Shown here: one piece after another, positions 63,479 to 64,000 of the stretch
How the letters are laid out: the number at the start of each line of letters is the position of its first letter
Numbering within the stretch: position 1 is the first letter of the stretch
Source: Gracilimonas sp040904925
GTDB lineage: Bacteria; Bacteroidota; Rhodothermia; Balneolales; Balneolaceae
Reading direction: 5' to 3'
Length of the DNA: 64,000 nucleotides
Assembly (NCBI GenBank): GCA_040904925.1
Contig: JBBDSP010000016.1
Location: 1 to 64,000, forward strand
Notes under the pieces: model-generated
Told to the model about the DNA's origin: nothing
The model's input: only the letters and a program-made list of their open reading frames with translations
Database searches by the model: none
Made by a program: the position numbers and the translations under genes

Positions 63479-63606
63479 CGACCTCCACTGTCTCCTCCTT
63501 CGCAAGGAGGAGGACTCTTTTATTAGCTTAGATCTAAAATGAGGTATCGGAACGTTGGTTTGGTTTCAAAAAGCCTCTCCTTGCGAAGGAGAGGCTAGAG
63601 AGGTCG
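63479..63606. repeat. REP doublet (REPIN-like), CTCCTTCGCAAGGAG type
   Basis: Two hairpins, CTCCTCCTTCGCAAGGAGG (63492-63512) and CCTCTCCTTGCGAAGGAGAG (63574-63594), are inverted copies with 9-bp stems and 3-base loops. Outer words CGACCTC (63479) and GAGGTCG (63600) pair as well. Typical layout of a REP doublet. Lies in the 416-base gap before murI. Confidence 0.7.
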
Positions 63607-63662
63607 ATATGTATAAGGCATCAACAGGATTTTAAAACGTTTTTTATCATAGGTGAAATGCG

Positions 63663-63730
63663 ATGGACCGAACGACCGATGGACCGATTTGTGAGGGCTG
63701 AAAGCTGAAGTCTGACAGCTGATAGCTTTA
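63663..63730. repeat. Octad and heptad tandem arrays
   Basis: Three eight-base units (ATGGACCG, AACGACCG, ATGGACCG; 63663-63686) are followed by five seven-base units beginning GGGCTGA, AAGCTGA (63696-63730). The array ends 5 bases before the murI stop codon on the other strand. Confidence 0.6.
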
Positions 63731-63735
63731 AACCC

Positions 63736-64000
63736 TCAATCTAACGCCACCACCTCAACGCCATTTGGTTTTCGTCCTAAAAATCGCTCAGCAACTTCAT
63801 GGAAACGCTGCGGGCGGTCACTTACAAAACACTGAAAGTTCCCTCCGGAAGTGTTTAAAAGATCCAATTCTGTTAATTTAGCTTTAGCAGATTCCGCAAT
63901 GGATTCGGCCGAGTCAATGATCTCGATATCACTGTTCTTGAGAATTTTTGGGATCACTTCTTTAAAAAGTGGATAGTGTGTACATCCAAGAATAAGAGAC
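63736..64000 (-). CDS. murI: Glutamate racemase, C-terminal part
   Basis: The gene continues beyond the right edge of the window. The visible 88 codons read LILGCTHYPLFKEVIPKILK (second catalytic Cys in GCTHYP) through DSAESIAESAKAKLTELDLL to a C-terminus ending GVEVVALD. Supplies D-glutamate for peptidoglycan. Confidence 0.92.
   Translation of the reverse strand, partial: SLILGCTHYPLFKEVIPKILKNSDIEIIDSAESIAESAKAKLTELDLLNTSGGNFQCFVSDRPQRFHEVAERFLGRKPNGVEVVALD

Overview
The window reads as chromosomal DNA from a Gram-negative, Bacteroidota-like bacterium. The best match from memory is a marine Balneolaceae relative. Support comes from type IX secretion sorting tails (for example the NYPNPFNPTTQIRYG tail at the end of the 31354-33636 protein), a PorZ-like protein, a TonB-dependent receptor paired with a lipoprotein, DUF3078, DUF2851, DUF2007 and DUF4199 proteins, a Tgt without its usual zinc cysteines, a TAnnTTTG-type promoter before a tRNA gene, and frequent TTG/GTG starts. 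The DNA is AT-rich. No phage, transposase, integrase or CRISPR array was seen.

Layout. 1-76 is the 3' end of a 5S rRNA gene with its terminator. 203-7945 holds a PorZ-like protein, a glycosyltransferase fused to a degenerate sugar-phosphate transferase, tgt, an intact polyprenyl glycosylphosphotransferase and a polyprenol-phosphate-mannose synthase type glycosyltransferase: a surface polysaccharide and T9SS neighbourhood. 8014-14479 is a rightward series of housekeeping and membrane genes (accA, thioesterase, DUF2085, DUF4199, CPBP protease, DUF2007, cdsA, dipeptide epimerase, TIGR01777). 17301-26280 is a tightly packed series (BatA-like protein, membrane protein, hflX, CBS protein, a large TPR protein, aroA). 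26281-28200 is an accessory insertion behind aroA, with a NVEALA-like secreted peptide, a BF3164-like lipoprotein and two decayed copies of the aroA 3' end around a REP doublet. 28352-30891 is hsp20 and dnaK. 31354-33636 is a DUF285 repeat surface protein. 34004-36304 is tsaD, rnhA and pyrF. 36461-49485 contains a large amidohydrolase/propeller protein, a TonB receptor with SGNH-like lipoprotein, a PLP decarboxylase, DUF3078, pyrR, YtxH and DUF2851. 49535-54274 has tRNA-Gln, prs, rplY, pth and hppA. 54343-64000 is looser and repeat-rich: DJ-1/PfpI, ALDH7, a SLC13/TrkA-C transporter, a TrmH-like methyltransferase, a four-helix-bundle protein, PIN-PhoH, mscL, DUF6265 and the 3' end of murI.

The most unusual signal is a family of phased 7-base (sometimes 8-base) degenerate repeats. 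They lie between genes at about a dozen loci, often as two arms of an inverted repeat, and overlap the stop codons of flanking genes at several. Each locus has its own word (TTAGGTG, AAGTGAT, TTGAATG, GTGTTAC, TCAGAAT, AGCTCTC, AGTTGAG, ATGAATA, AGCTGA and others). One pair of heptad arms (59635-59666 and 60153-60193) exactly brackets a four-helix-bundle (S23/IVP family) gene, which looks like a minimal mobile or homing element. The others could be empty relatives of it. The second strong signal is the aroA 3' end, present three times around the NVEALA/lipoprotein cassette. Functions are inferred from sequence alone; no database search was run.
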